Origin: Kitasatospora sp. MMS16-BH015
GTDB taxonomy: Bacteria > Actinomycetota > Actinomycetes > Streptomycetales > Streptomycetaceae
Length of the DNA stretch: 64,000 nucleotides
Assembly: GCF_002943525.1 (NCBI RefSeq)
Contig: NZ_CP025394.1
Span: 8,633,001 to 8,697,000, forward strand
Reading direction: 5' to 3'
The translations under genes and the position numbers were made by a program. The notes under the pieces are model-generated. The model worked only from the letters and a program-made list of their open reading frames with translations. It was not told where the DNA came from and ran no database searches. The first letter of the stretch is position 1. Every line of letters starts with the position of its first letter. Of this stretch, positions 24,057 through 32,911 are shown piece by piece.

Positions 24057-26117
24057 ATGACAGAGCTGAACCGGCGTCGCTTCCTCCAACTGGCCGGCGC
24101 CACGGCCGCGTTCTCCACCCTCTCCACCAGCATCGCGCGCGCCGCCGCGATCGCCCCGCAGGGCACCACCGGCACCATCCAGGACGTCCAGCACATCGTG
24201 GTCCTGATGCAGGAGAACCGCTCCTTCGACCACTACTTCGGCTCCATGCGGGGGGTGCGCGGCTTCGGCGACCCCCGGCCGGTCACGCTGCCCAGCGGGA
24301 AGTCGGTCTGGCACCAGGTCGACAGCGGGAAGAAGGAGGTGCTGCCGTTCCGCCCGCAGGTCAACGACCTGGGCCTGCAGTTCATCCAGGACCTCAACCA
24401 CGACTGGGGTGGCACCCACAAGGCCTTCGCCAACGGCAAGTACGACCAGTGGATACCGGCCAAGACCGCCACCTCGATGGCCTACCTGACCCGGGACGAC
24501 ATCCCGTTCCACTACGCGCTGGCCGACGCCTTCACCATCTGCGACGCCTACCACTGCTCGCTGCTCGGCCCGACCGACCCGAACCGCTACTACATGTGGA
24601 CCGGCTACGTCGGCAACGACGGCACCGGCGGCGGCCCGGTGATCGACAACGCCGAGGCCGGCTACTCCTGGACCACCTACCCGGAGCGGCTGCAGGCCGC
24701 CGGCGTCTCCTGGAAGGTCTACCAGGACATCGGGGACGGGCTCGACGCGGCGCACGGCTGGGGCTGGATCAGCGACGCCTACCGCGGCACCTACGGCGAC
24801 AACTCGCTGCTGTACTTCGACAACTACCGCAACGCCAAGCCCGGCGACCCGCTCTACGACCGGGCCCGCACCGGCACCGACGCGGCGGCCGGCCAGGGCT
24901 ACTTCGACGTGCTGAAGGCGGACGTGGCGGCCGGCACGCTGCCGCAGGTCTCCTGGATCGTCGCCCCCGAGGCCTTCAGCGAGCACCCCAACTGGCCCGC
25001 CAACTACGGCGCTTGGTATGTCTCCCAGGTGCTGGACGCACTGACCGCCAACCCCGACGTGTGGGCGAAGACGGCGCTGTTCATCACCTACGACGAGAAC
25101 GACGGCTTCTTCGACCACGTCGTCCCGCCGTTCCCGCCGTCCGGCGCCGCGCAGGGCAAGTCGACACTGCCGACCACCGCCGACTACTACCCGGGCAGCA
25201 CCAGCTACGCCGCCGGGCCGTACGGCCTCGGGCCGCGGGTGCCGATGATCGTGGTCTCGCCGTGGAGCACCGGCGGCTTCACCTGCTCGGAGACCTTCGA
25301 CCACACCTCGATCATCCGCTTCATGGAGCGCCGCTTCGGCGTGGGCGAGCCGAACATCTCGCCCTGGCGGCGGGCGGTCTGCGGCGACCTCACCTCGGCC
25401 TTCGACTTCACCAGCTCCGACGCCGGCAGCGTGACCCTGCCCGCCACTGCCGGGTACGCGCCCCCGGACCGGGGTCGGCACCCGGACTACGTGCCCGTGC
25501 CGCCCGCCACCGGCACGATGCCCAGGCAGGAGGCGGGCTGGAAGTACACCCGCCCGCTCAAGTACGCGCCGTACGTGGACGGTTCGGCGAACACCGGCAC
25601 CGGCAGGTACACCCTCGCCTTCAGCGCGGGTGCGGCGGCCGGCGGCCAGTTCCTGGTCACCGCGCCCAACCGGACCGACGGGCCGTGGACGTACACCGCC
25701 GAGGCGGGCAAGAGCATCTCGGACTCCTGGAACTCCGGCTACTCCGCCCACGTCACCGACCTCACGGTGTACGGCCCCAACGGCTTCCTGCGCCGGTTCC
25801 GCAACCCCGGTACGACGGCCGGGCCCGAGCTGACCGCCCGGCACAACGCGGGGACGGGCGGCCTGGACCTGACCTTCACCAACCCGGCCGGGGCCACCGC
25901 CGTGCTCACCGTCACCGACTCCTACACCGGCACCTCGCAGAAGGTCACCGTCGGCCGGGGTGCCACCGTGCTCCGCAGTCTCGACCTGAGCGGCAGCGAC
26001 AACTGGTACGACGTCACGGTCACCTCGAACCTGACCACCGACTTCGTCCGCCGGCTGGCCGGCCACGTCGAGACCGGCGCCACCGGTTACAGCGACCCGG
26101 GGATCGCCACCGCCTGA
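24057..26117 (+). CDS. Secreted phosphocholine-type phospholipase C (copy 1)
   Basis: 686 residues. The twin-arginine signal NRRRFLQL near residue 4 ends around ARA. The phosphoesterase domain (PF04185 type) begins QHIVVLMQENRSFDHYFGSM and includes FTICDAYHCS, FITYDENDGFFDHV and SETFDHTSIIRF. Two C-terminal beta domains follow from about residue 500 (each with GPNGFLRRF/DFVRRLAGHVETG-type ends). It would hydrolyse phosphatidylcholine or sphingomyelin outside the cell. ATG 24057 is chosen because an upstream alternative would place the signal peptide behind an extra tail and because an inverted repeat occupies 24004-24032. Very similar to the copy at 42863-44920. Confidence 0.92.
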   Translation: MTELNRRRFLQLAGATAAFSTLSTSIARAAAIAPQGTTGTIQDVQHIVVLMQENRSFDHYFGSMRGVRGFGDPRPVTLPSGKSVWHQVDSGKKEVLPFRPQVNDLGLQFIQDLNHDWGGTHKAFANGKYDQWIPAKTATSMAYLTRDDIPFHYALADAFTICDAYHCSLLGPTDPNRYYMWTGYVGNDGTGGGPVIDNAEAGYSWTTYPERLQAAGVSWKVYQDIGDGLDAAHGWGWISDAYRGTYGDNSLLYFDNYRNAKPGDPLYDRARTGTDAAAGQGYFDVLKADVAAGTLPQVSWIVAPEAFSEHPNWPANYGAWYVSQVLDALTANPDVWAKTALFITYDENDGFFDHVVPPFPPSGAAQGKSTLPTTADYYPGSTSYAAGPYGLGPRVPMIVVSPWSTGGFTCSETFDHTSIIRFMERRFGVGEPNISPWRRAVCGDLTSAFDFTSSDAGSVTLPATAGYAPPDRGRHPDYVPVPPATGTMPRQEAGWKYTRPLKYAPYVDGSANTGTGRYTLAFSAGAAAGGQFLVTAPNRTDGPWTYTAEAGKSISDSWNSGYSAHVTDLTVYGPNGFLRRFRNPGTTAGPELTARHNAGTGGLDLTFTNPAGATAVLTVTDSYTGTSQKVTVGRGATVLRSLDLSGSDNWYDVTVTSNLTTDFVRRLAGHVETGATGYSDPGIATA

Positions 26118-26135
26118 CGCCGGGCCGATGCCGGG

Positions 26136-26150
26136 CTGACGCTCCGTCAG
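26136..26150. terminator. Short hairpin between convergent genes
   Basis: CTGACG-ctc-CGTCAG, a 6-bp stem with a 3-base loop, between the phospholipase C stop and the GntR stop. It overlaps the end of the GntR gene and is only a weak candidate terminator. Confidence 0.35.
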
Positions 26151-26854
26151 GACGCGGGCTCTGGGTCGGCGGTGAGGCCGGTGCCGAGGGTGGTGCGCAG
26201 CCACTGCTCGACGCCGGCCACGTGGACGGTGGCCCAGGACTGGGCGAGGTCGGGTCGGCGGGCCGCGATCGCGTCCAGGATGGCGCGGTGCTGCTCGCGG
26301 GTGCGCTCCACCGCGCCCTCCTCGGTGGCGCCGCGCCAGATCCGGGCCCGGGTGGTGGGGCCGGAGAGGCCGTCGATCAGGGAGCAGAGCACGGTGTTGC
26401 CGGAGCCGGCGGCGATCGCGCGGTGGAAGCGCAGGTCGTTGTCGATCAGCTCCGCCAGCGTGGCCTCGGCCGGCAGGCCGTCCAGCACCTCGCGCAGCTC
26501 CGCGATGGCCTCGTCGGTCATGGCGGTGGCCGCCATGGCGGCGGCGGCCGGCTCCAGGATGCGGCGGACCTCCAGGAACTCCAGGACGGTGTCGTCCCGG
26601 TGGAAGTCGATCACGAAGCCGAGGGTGTCAAGGAGCATGTCCGGACCCAGGCTGGTCACGTAGGTGCCGTCCCCCTGCCGCACGTCCAGCACCCGGATCA
26701 GCGAGAGCGCCTTGACCGCCTCGCGCAGCGAGTTGCGGGAGAGCCCGAGCCGCTCGGCGAGGTCGGCCTCCTTGGGCAGCCGGGCGCCCGGGGTGAGCTC
26801 GCCGCTGACGATCATGGCCTTGATCTTCTCGATCGCCTCGTCGGTGACCGGCAC
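26147..26854 (-). CDS. FadR-subfamily GntR regulator of the L-fucose operon
   Basis: 235 residues. The N-terminal winged helix contains LPKEADLAERLGLSRNSLREAVKALSLIRVLDVRQGDGTYV, a standard GntR signature. The helical FCD ligand domain follows (EVRRILEPAAAAMAA, LRFHRAIAAGSGN, EQHRAILDAIAARRPDLA) with the His/Asp positions that bind metal in this family. GTG 26854 is chosen for the GGAGG at 6-base spacing. It lies last in the fucose/lactate gene string, so it is probably autoregulated through the TCATCGGATGA boxes at 33809-33879. The ligand could be L-fuconate, ketodeoxyfuconate or lactate; this is inferred. Confidence 0.9.
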   Translation of the reverse strand: MPVTDEAIEKIKAMIVSGELTPGARLPKEADLAERLGLSRNSLREAVKALSLIRVLDVRQGDGTYVTSLGPDMLLDTLGFVIDFHRDDTVLEFLEVRRILEPAAAAMAATAMTDEAIAELREVLDGLPAEATLAELIDNDLRFHRAIAAGSGNTVLCSLIDGLSGPTTRARIWRGATEEGAVERTREQHRAILDAIAARRPDLAQSWATVHVAGVEQWLRTTLGTGLTADPEPAS

Positions 26855-26976
26855 GCTGCGCCTCCAGGTTCGTGATCCGTGCAGCATAGCCCGGTGGGGG
26901 AGAGGGGATCCTCGAGGCCGTAGGCCCTGGTGGCGGTGGTGCGCGTCGGCGATCGGGCGGGGAGGGGGCGGAGCGG

Positions 26977-27618
26977 TCACGGCTGCTCCGGGGTGACGAG
27001 GACGACGTCCAGGGTGCGCGGGCCGTGGACGCCCTCGACGCGGTCGAGCTCGATGTCGCTGGTGGCGGAGGGGCCGGAGACGAAGGTGAGCGGGCGGGCG
27101 GGGTCGAGGCGGGCGAGGGCGTCGGGGAGGTCTTCGGCGATCTGCTCGGACCGGATCACGCACAGGTGGTAGTCCGGGACGAGGGTCAGCGCGCGGCGGC
27201 CCTGACCCGGGCCGGTGTCCAGGACAATGGTGCCGGTGACGGCGATGCCGACGGCCGCGAGGGTGATCGTGCCGTCCAGGCCGTCCAGGGCGGCGGTGTC
27301 CAGCGGTTCGGGGTGCCACTCCCAGGGGCCGGCCGGGAGGAGTTCGAGGGGGAAGCCGGCGGGCAGCGCGAGCCGCTCGGCGCCGCGGGCGGTGAGGCGG
27401 GCGGCGATCGTGGCGGGCAGGCCGGCGGGGTCGGTGCGGGTGACGGTGGCGCGGTAGTCGGCGACCCGTTCGGAGAAGACGGCGGTCCGGTCCTCGGCGG
27501 GGGCCAGGTGCGAGCGGCGGTACGCGCGGGGGACCGGTACGTCCTCGGGGGTCTCGTCGGCGGGCACGTCGGCCAGGGCCGAGCGGATGCGGGCCAGGAT
27601 CGCCTCGCGGCTGCTCAT
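26977..27618 (-). CDS. lutC: LutC/LldG-like lactate utilisation protein
   Basis: 213 residues of the LUD (LutC/YkgG) family. It begins MSSREAILARIRSALAD and contains TLAAVGIAVTGTIVLDTGPGQGRRALTLVPDYHLCVIRSEQI and SGPSATSDIELDRVEGVHGPR, the conserved core. Its ATG overlaps the LutB stop (ATGA). It forms the third subunit of the iron-sulfur lactate dehydrogenase complex LutABC, which oxidises L-lactate to pyruvate at the membrane. Here the lactate is expected to come from fucose cleavage, since the genes lie in the same overlapping string. Confidence 0.9.
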   Translation of the reverse strand: MSSREAILARIRSALADVPADETPEDVPVPRAYRRSHLAPAEDRTAVFSERVADYRATVTRTDPAGLPATIAARLTARGAERLALPAGFPLELLPAGPWEWHPEPLDTAALDGLDGTITLAAVGIAVTGTIVLDTGPGQGRRALTLVPDYHLCVIRSEQIAEDLPDALARLDPARPLTFVSGPSATSDIELDRVEGVHGPRTLDVVLVTPEQP

Positions 27619-29060
27619 CGGTCGTCCTCCTTGTTCTTGCGCCACCAGCTGCGGAAGGACTCGGCGGGCGGCGCGGGGGTGTCGCGGGTGTCGGACCAGC
27701 CGGCCGCCGGGCCCGGGAGCCGGCCGATCCTGCCCTTGCGGGCCAGGGCCTTGCCGCCGAGCGCGGCGGCCTTCTGGGCGGCGGCGAACAGGTGCGGGGA
27801 GTCGAGCACCTTGCCGGCGGCCTTCAACGCCAGGGCCTCGGCCGTCCGGCCGCCCTGGGCCTCGACCACCTCGGCCCGCAGGTGGGTTAGCACCCGGGGG
27901 ATGTCGATCTTCACCGGGCAGGCCTCGTAACAGGCGCCGCAGAGGGTGGAGGCGAAGGGCAGCGAGGCGGCGTGCTCGGGGCCGACCAGCTGCGGGGTGA
28001 GGACGGCGCCGATCGGGCCCGGGTAGACCGAGCCGTACGCGTGGCCACCGGTGCGCTCGTACACCGGGCAGACGTTCAGGCAGGCCGAGCAGCGGATGCA
28101 GGCCAGCACCTGGCGGCCGACCCGGTCGGCCAGGGTGTCGGTGCGGCCGTTGTCGAGCAGCACGAGGTGGAAGGCGGACGGGCCGTCGCCCTCGGTGGTG
28201 CCGGTGAAGGTGGAGGTGTAGGGGTTCATCCGCTCGCCGGTGGAGGAGCGGGGGAGGAGTTGGAGGAAGACCTCCAGCTCGGACCAGCTGGGCAGCACCT
28301 TCTCGATGCCCATCACGGTGATCAGGGTCTCGGGCAGCGTCAGGCACATCCGGCCGTTGCCCTCGGATTCGACGATCACCACCGTGCCGGTGTCGGCGCA
28401 GGCGAAGTTGGCGCCCGAGACGGCCACCTTGGCGGTGAGGAACTTCTCCCGAAGGTGTCGCCGGGCAGCCTCGGCGAGTTCGCGCGGCGCGTCGGTCAGG
28501 CCCTCCGGGGCCGGGCGGCCCCAGTGGGCCATCTCGGCGGCGAAGAGGTCGCGGATCTCGGTGCGGTTCTTGTGGATGGCCGGCACCAGGATGTGCGAGG
28601 GGCGGTCGTCACCGAGCTGGACGATCAGCTCGGCCAGGTCGGTCTCGTAGGCGGTGATGCCGTGTACGGCGAGGTGCTCGTTGAGGCCGATCTCCTGGGT
28701 GGCCATGGACTTGATCTTCACCACCTCGGTCTCGCCGGTGGCGCGGACCAGCTCCGTGACGATCCGGTTGGCCTCGCCGGCGTCGGCGGCCCAGTGCACC
28801 GTGCCGCCCGCCGCCGTGACCGACTCCTCCAACTGGAGCAGGTAGCGGTCGAGATGGCGGGCGGTGCGCTTCTTGATCGCGGCGGCGGCGTCCCGGAGCG
28901 CCTCCCAGTCGTCGAGCTCGGCGGCCACCGCCAGCCGCTTGTCGCGGATCGTGGTGGTGGCGCGCTTGAGGTTGGCGCGCAGCTGGGGGTCGGCCAGCGC
29001 CTGCTTCGCCGCCACCGGGAAGGACGGGGCACCGAGCCAGACCACGCCGCGCCCGTTCAT
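27615..29060 (-). CDS. lutB: LutB/LldF-like iron-sulfur lactate utilisation protein
   Basis: 481 residues. The LUD domain occupies the N-terminal ~290 residues (VVKIKSMATQEIGLNEHL, GANFACADTGTVVIVESEGNGRMCLTLPE). Two [4Fe-4S] motifs follow: CIRCSACLNVCP and CGACYEACPVKID. The last ~80 residues are a basic, proline-containing extension typical of LutB. It passes electrons from lactate oxidation to the quinone pool with LutA and LutC. The start overlaps the LutA stop (ATGA). Confidence 0.93.
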   Translation of the reverse strand: MNGRGVVWLGAPSFPVAAKQALADPQLRANLKRATTTIRDKRLAVAAELDDWEALRDAAAAIKKRTARHLDRYLLQLEESVTAAGGTVHWAADAGEANRIVTELVRATGETEVVKIKSMATQEIGLNEHLAVHGITAYETDLAELIVQLGDDRPSHILVPAIHKNRTEIRDLFAAEMAHWGRPAPEGLTDAPRELAEAARRHLREKFLTAKVAVSGANFACADTGTVVIVESEGNGRMCLTLPETLITVMGIEKVLPSWSELEVFLQLLPRSSTGERMNPYTSTFTGTTEGDGPSAFHLVLLDNGRTDTLADRVGRQVLACIRCSACLNVCPVYERTGGHAYGSVYPGPIGAVLTPQLVGPEHAASLPFASTLCGACYEACPVKIDIPRVLTHLRAEVVEAQGGRTAEALALKAAGKVLDSPHLFAAAQKAAALGGKALARKGRIGRLPGPAAGWSDTRDTPAPPAESFRSWWRKNKEDDR

Positions 29061-29797
29061 CGGGCACCTCCCTCGGTGGCGGCGAGGATCTCGGCCAGGT
29101 GCATGGTCCGCACCGGGCTGCCCTGGCGGGAGAGGCCGCCGCCGATGTGCAGCAGGCAGGAGTTGTCGGCGGCGCAGAGCACCTCGGCGCCGCTCGCCCG
29201 GACGGCGGCGGCCTTGTCGGCCAGCATGGCGGCGGAGGTGTCGGCGTTCTTGACCGCGAAGGTGCCGCCGAAGCCGCAGCAGGAGTCGGCGGCGGGCATG
29301 TCGACCAGCTCCAGGCCGGCCACCGCGCGCAGCAGCCGTTCGGGCCGGTCGCCCAGGTGCAGGCCGCGGAGCGAGTGGCAGGTGGGGTGGTAGGCCACGG
29401 TGTGCGGGAAGGAGGCGCCGACCTTGGTGACGCCCAGCACCTCGGTCAGGAATTCGGTGAACTCGTGCACCCGGGGCACGAGTTCGGCGACCCGGCGCTG
29501 GAGGTCGGCCGTGCCGTGGTCGGCGGCGAGCAGCGGGTGGCCCTCCCGCACCATCCCGGCGCAGGAGGCGGAGGGGGTGACCACGGCCTCGTAGCCGGCG
29601 AAGGCCCGGGTGAACCGGTCGACCAGCGGGAGGGCCTCGGGCCGGTAGCCGGTGTTGAAGTGCAGTTGCCCGCAGCAGGTCTGCTCCATCGGGAAGTCGA
29701 CGGTGTGGCCGAGGCGTTCGAGGACCTCGACCACGGCCTTGCCGGTACCGGGGAACATCGTGTCATTGAAACAGGTGATGAACAGGGCGACCCGCAT
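29057..29797 (-). CDS. lutA: LutA/LldE-like CCG-domain lactate utilisation protein
   Basis: 246 residues with two cysteine-rich CCG domains: MEQTCCGQLHFNTGYR with SASCAGMVR, and HPTCHSLRGLHL with DSCCGFGGTFAVKN. These ligate an unusual iron-sulfur centre, as in heterodisulfide reductase subunit B. It is the first of the Lut genes and overlaps the preceding aldo-keto reductase stop by one base (TGATG), which ties lactate oxidation to the fucose enzymes at the translational level. Confidence 0.93.
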   Translation of the reverse strand: MRVALFITCFNDTMFPGTGKAVVEVLERLGHTVDFPMEQTCCGQLHFNTGYRPEALPLVDRFTRAFAGYEAVVTPSASCAGMVREGHPLLAADHGTADLQRRVAELVPRVHEFTEFLTEVLGVTKVGASFPHTVAYHPTCHSLRGLHLGDRPERLLRAVAGLELVDMPAADSCCGFGGTFAVKNADTSAAMLADKAAAVRASGAEVLCAADNSCLLHIGGGLSRQGSPVRTMHLAEILAATEGGAR

Positions 29798-30789
29798 CAG
29801 TCGGCCTCCTTCGGAGTGGGGACCTGATCGGGGAGCAACTTACGCTCCTTCAGGTCGGCCCACAGTGCGTCGGGGACGGGTAGGTCGATCATGTCACCCG
29901 CGTCGGCGGCCTCCGCCGGGCTGCGGGCGCCGACCAGCACGGCGGCCACCGCCGGGTGGCCGAACGGGAAGCGGAGCGCGGCCGCGCGCAGCGGCACGCC
30001 GTGCGCTGCGCAGACCCGCTGCAACTCCCGTGCACGAGCGAGGAGTTCGGCGGGAGCGGTGGTGTAGTCGAAGGTGGCCTCGGGGCGGGGGTCGGCGAGC
30101 AGGCCGGAGTTGAAGACCCCGCCGATCACCACGGAGACACCCCGCTCGGCCGCCAGTGGCAGCAGTTCGGCCAGCCCGCGCTGGTCGAGCAGGCTGTAGC
30201 GGCCGGCCAGCAGGACCACGTCCAGGTCGGTCTCCCGGACGAACCGGGCCGGCAGTTCGGCCTGGTTCATGCCGATCCCGATCGCCCCGAGCACGCCCTC
30301 CGCCCGCAGCCGCTCCAGTGCGGGGTAGGCGGCGGTGAGGGCCTGCTCGGCGTGGTCGTCCGGGTCGTGCAGGTAGGCGAGGTCGATCCGGTCCAGGCCG
30401 AGCCGCTCCAGGCTGGCCTCGATCGAGCGGAGCACGCCGTCGGCGGAGAAGTCCCAGCGCCGCCGGTGGGTGGCCGGGACGGCGAAGCCGTCGGCCAGGT
30501 CGTCGCCCCGCACCCGGGGGAGCGGTTCGAGCAGGCGGCCGACCTTGGTGGAGAGCACGTACTCCGCCCGGGGCAGCTCGCGGAGGGCGGCCCCGAGCCG
30601 CCGCTCGGAGAGGCCCAGGCCGTAGTGCGGGGCGGTGTCGAAGTGCCGGACGCCCGCCGCCCAGGCGGCGTGCACCGTCTGGGCGGCCCGGGTGTCGTCG
30701 ACCGGGGTGAAGAGGTTGCCGAGCGGGGCGGCGCCGAGGGCGAGCGGACCGACCCGTACCGTGCTGCGCCCCAGCCGGCGGGTGGTCAC
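29797..30789 (-). CDS. Aldo-keto reductase, probable L-fucose (D-threo-aldose) 1-dehydrogenase
   Basis: 330 residues. The AKR tetrad is visible: Asp51 and Tyr56 in FDTAPHYGLGLSE, Lys82 in STKVG, and His141 in YLHDPDD. Segments such as VFNSGLLADP and AALRFPFGHPAVAAVLVGARSP are characteristic of the D-threo-aldose 1-dehydrogenase branch. It would oxidise L-fucose to L-fucono-lactone with NAD(P), the first step of the pathway encoded here. GTG 30789 overlaps the SDR stop (GTGA). Confidence 0.87.
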   Translation of the reverse strand: MTTRRLGRSTVRVGPLALGAAPLGNLFTPVDDTRAAQTVHAAWAAGVRHFDTAPHYGLGLSERRLGAALRELPRAEYVLSTKVGRLLEPLPRVRGDDLADGFAVPATHRRRWDFSADGVLRSIEASLERLGLDRIDLAYLHDPDDHAEQALTAAYPALERLRAEGVLGAIGIGMNQAELPARFVRETDLDVVLLAGRYSLLDQRGLAELLPLAAERGVSVVIGGVFNSGLLADPRPEATFDYTTAPAELLARARELQRVCAAHGVPLRAAALRFPFGHPAVAAVLVGARSPAEAADAGDMIDLPVPDALWADLKERKLLPDQVPTPKEAD

Positions 30790-31565
30790 GAGGCGCCGGC
30801 CGGACGGAGACGGAGGCCGGCCATGCCGCCGTCCACGGCGAGGGCGGTGCCGGTGACGCTCGCGGCGGCGGGGGAGGCGAGGTAGGCGATCGCGGCGGCC
30901 ACCTCCTCGGCGGTGACCAGCCGGCCGGTGGGCTGGCGGGCGTTCAACGCGGCGCGCTCGGCCGCCGGGTCCTCGGCCGCGTCGAGCAGTCGGCCGACCC
31001 ACGGGGTGTCCACCGTACCGGGGTTGACGCAGTTGACCCGGATGCCCTCGCGGACGTGGTCGGCGGCCATGGCCAGGGTGAGGGCGAGCAGCGCGCCCTT
31101 GCTCGCCGAGTAGAGGGCGCGCTGGGGCAGGCCGGTGGTGGCGGCGATCGAGCAGGTGTTGACGATCGCCGCGGTTCGCCCCGGACGGGACAGCACGGAG
31201 CGCCGCAGGTGGGGCAGGGCGGCGCGGGTGGCGCGGACGGTGCCCAGGAGGTTGACGTCCAGCACGGCGTGCCACTGGGCGTCGGGGTTGTCCTCGACCG
31301 TGCCGGTGGCGCCGATGCCGGCGTTGTTGACCAGGATGTCAAGGCCGCCGAGGGCCTCGGCGGCGGCCGTCACGGCCGCGCGGACGGCGGCGTCATCGGT
31401 GAGGTCGACGGTGAACCCCCTGATGGGGGCGGGCACTTGGGGAGCGAGGTCGAGCACGGCGACCCGGGCGCCGCGCTCGGCGAGCAGCAGGGCGGTGGCC
31501 AGGCCGATGCCGGAGGCGCCGCCGGTGACCAGGGCGGTGCGGCCGTCGAACTCCCTGCCGGTCAT
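30786..31565 (-). CDS. SDR, probable 2-keto-3-deoxy-L-fuconate dehydrogenase
   Basis: 259 residues of classical short-chain dehydrogenase. TGGASGIG (14-21) binds NAD; Asp39 at the end of strand 2 (VAVLDL) favours NAD over NADP; NNAG (80-83), Ser139, Tyr152 and Lys156 form the catalytic set. In the non-phosphorylative fucose route this enzyme oxidises 2-keto-3-deoxy-L-fuconate to the 2,4-diketo compound. ATG overlaps the dehydratase stop (ATGA). The assignment rests on position between the dehydratase and the hydrolase/aldose dehydrogenase genes. Confidence 0.87.
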   Translation of the reverse strand: MTGREFDGRTALVTGGASGIGLATALLLAERGARVAVLDLAPQVPAPIRGFTVDLTDDAAVRAAVTAAAEALGGLDILVNNAGIGATGTVEDNPDAQWHAVLDVNLLGTVRATRAALPHLRRSVLSRPGRTAAIVNTCSIAATTGLPQRALYSASKGALLALTLAMAADHVREGIRVNCVNPGTVDTPWVGRLLDAAEDPAAERAALNARQPTGRLVTAEEVAAAIAYLASPAAASVTGTALAVDGGMAGLRLRPAGAS

Positions 31566-32911
31566 GCGGGCTGCTCCGTCCTGGCCAGGTCGGCTGCCCA
31601 GAAGGAGCCGTCGGGGTAACGGTACGTGTCGATGGTGGACCGGTGGATCTCGGCGGAGAAGCCGGGCCGGGTGGGCGCCCGGTAGTGGCCGGCCTCGACC
31701 ACCACGGGGTCGAGGAAGTGCTCGTGCAGGTGGTCGACGTACTCGATCATCCGGTCCTCGGTGGAGCCGGAGAGCGCGAGGAAGTCGAACATCGAGAGGT
31801 GCTGGACGAGTTCGCAGAGACCGACCCCGCCGGCGTGCGGGCAGACGGGCACGCCGAACTTGGCGGCCAGCAGCAGGACGGCGAGGTTCTCGTTGACCCC
31901 GCCGACCCGGGCGGCGTCCAGCTGGAGGATGTCGATGGCCCCGGCCTGGAGCAGCTGCTTGAAGACGATGCGGTTCTGCACGTGCTCGCCGGTGGCCACC
32001 TTGACCGGGCCCACGCCGGCCCGGATGGCGGCGTGGCCAAGGACGTCGTCCGGGCTGGTGGGCTCCTCGATCCAGTACGGGTCGAACTCGGCCAGCGCGT
32101 TGGTCCACTCGATCGCCTGGGCCACGTCCCAGCGCTGGTTGGCGTCCACCGCCAGCCGGATGCCCGGCCCGACGGCCGCCCGGGCGGCCCGGCAGCGGCG
32201 GAGGTCGTCCGCCAGGTCGGCGCCGACCTTGAGCTTGATCTGGGTGAAGCCGTCGGCCACGGCCTGCACGGCCAGGCGGGTGAGCTTCTCGTCCGAGTAG
32301 CCGAGCCAGCCGGGGGAGGTGGTGTACGCGGGGTAGCCCCGGCGCAGCAGCTCGGCCGTGCGCTGCTCGGCCCCCCGTCTGCCCCGGGTGAGCAGGGCCA
32401 GCGCCTCCTCCGGGGTGAGCGCGTCGCTGAGGTAGCGGAAGTCGATCTGGGAGACCAGCCAGGCCGGATCGGCCTCGGCGAGCAGCTGCCAGAGCGGCCG
32501 GCCCGCGCGCTTGGCGGCCAGGTCCCAGACGGCGTTGACCACGGCGCCGACGGCCATGTGCAGCACGCCCTTCTCCGGGCCCAGCCAGCGCAGTTGGCTG
32601 TCGCCGATCAGGTCGCGGTAGAGCGAGCCCGGGTCGGCGCAGAGCCCGGCGACGGAGCGGCCGACCACGTGGGCGCGCAGGGTGTCGATCGCGGCGACCT
32701 GCACCTCGTTGCCACGACCGATGGTGAAGGTGAAGCCGTGGCCCTCGGGCCCGTCGTCCGAGGTGCGGAGCACCAGGTAGGCGGCGGAGTAGTCGGGGGA
32801 GGGGTTCATCGCGTCGGACCCGTCCAGCTCCCGCGAGGTGGGGAAGCGAAGGTCGTGGGTCTCGACGGCGGTGATCCGCGCGGTGGTTGCGGACAACTCG
32901 ATGCCTTTCAC
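31562..32911 (-). CDS. L-fuconate dehydratase (enolase superfamily, mandelate racemase subgroup)
   Basis: 449 residues. The barrel carries the KxK acid/base motif (Lys226, Lys228 in IKLKVGADLADDL), metal ligands Asp256 (VDANQRW), Glu282 (IEEPTSPDD) and Glu309 (GEHVQNR), and the catalytic His359 in VCPHAGGVGLCE. The N-terminal capping domain reads ITAVETHDLRFPTSRELDGSDAMNPSPDYSAAYLVL, which closely matches fuconate dehydratases. It dehydrates L-fuconate to 2-keto-3-deoxy-L-fuconate. GTG 32911 overlaps the stop of the hydrolase gene (GTGA); the much longer frame to 33796 is a shadow of that gene. Confidence 0.93.
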   Translation of the reverse strand: MKGIELSATTARITAVETHDLRFPTSRELDGSDAMNPSPDYSAAYLVLRTSDDGPEGHGFTFTIGRGNEVQVAAIDTLRAHVVGRSVAGLCADPGSLYRDLIGDSQLRWLGPEKGVLHMAVGAVVNAVWDLAAKRAGRPLWQLLAEADPAWLVSQIDFRYLSDALTPEEALALLTRGRRGAEQRTAELLRRGYPAYTTSPGWLGYSDEKLTRLAVQAVADGFTQIKLKVGADLADDLRRCRAARAAVGPGIRLAVDANQRWDVAQAIEWTNALAEFDPYWIEEPTSPDDVLGHAAIRAGVGPVKVATGEHVQNRIVFKQLLQAGAIDILQLDAARVGGVNENLAVLLLAAKFGVPVCPHAGGVGLCELVQHLSMFDFLALSGSTEDRMIEYVDHLHEHFLDPVVVEAGHYRAPTRPGFSAEIHRSTIDTYRYPDGSFWAADLARTEQPA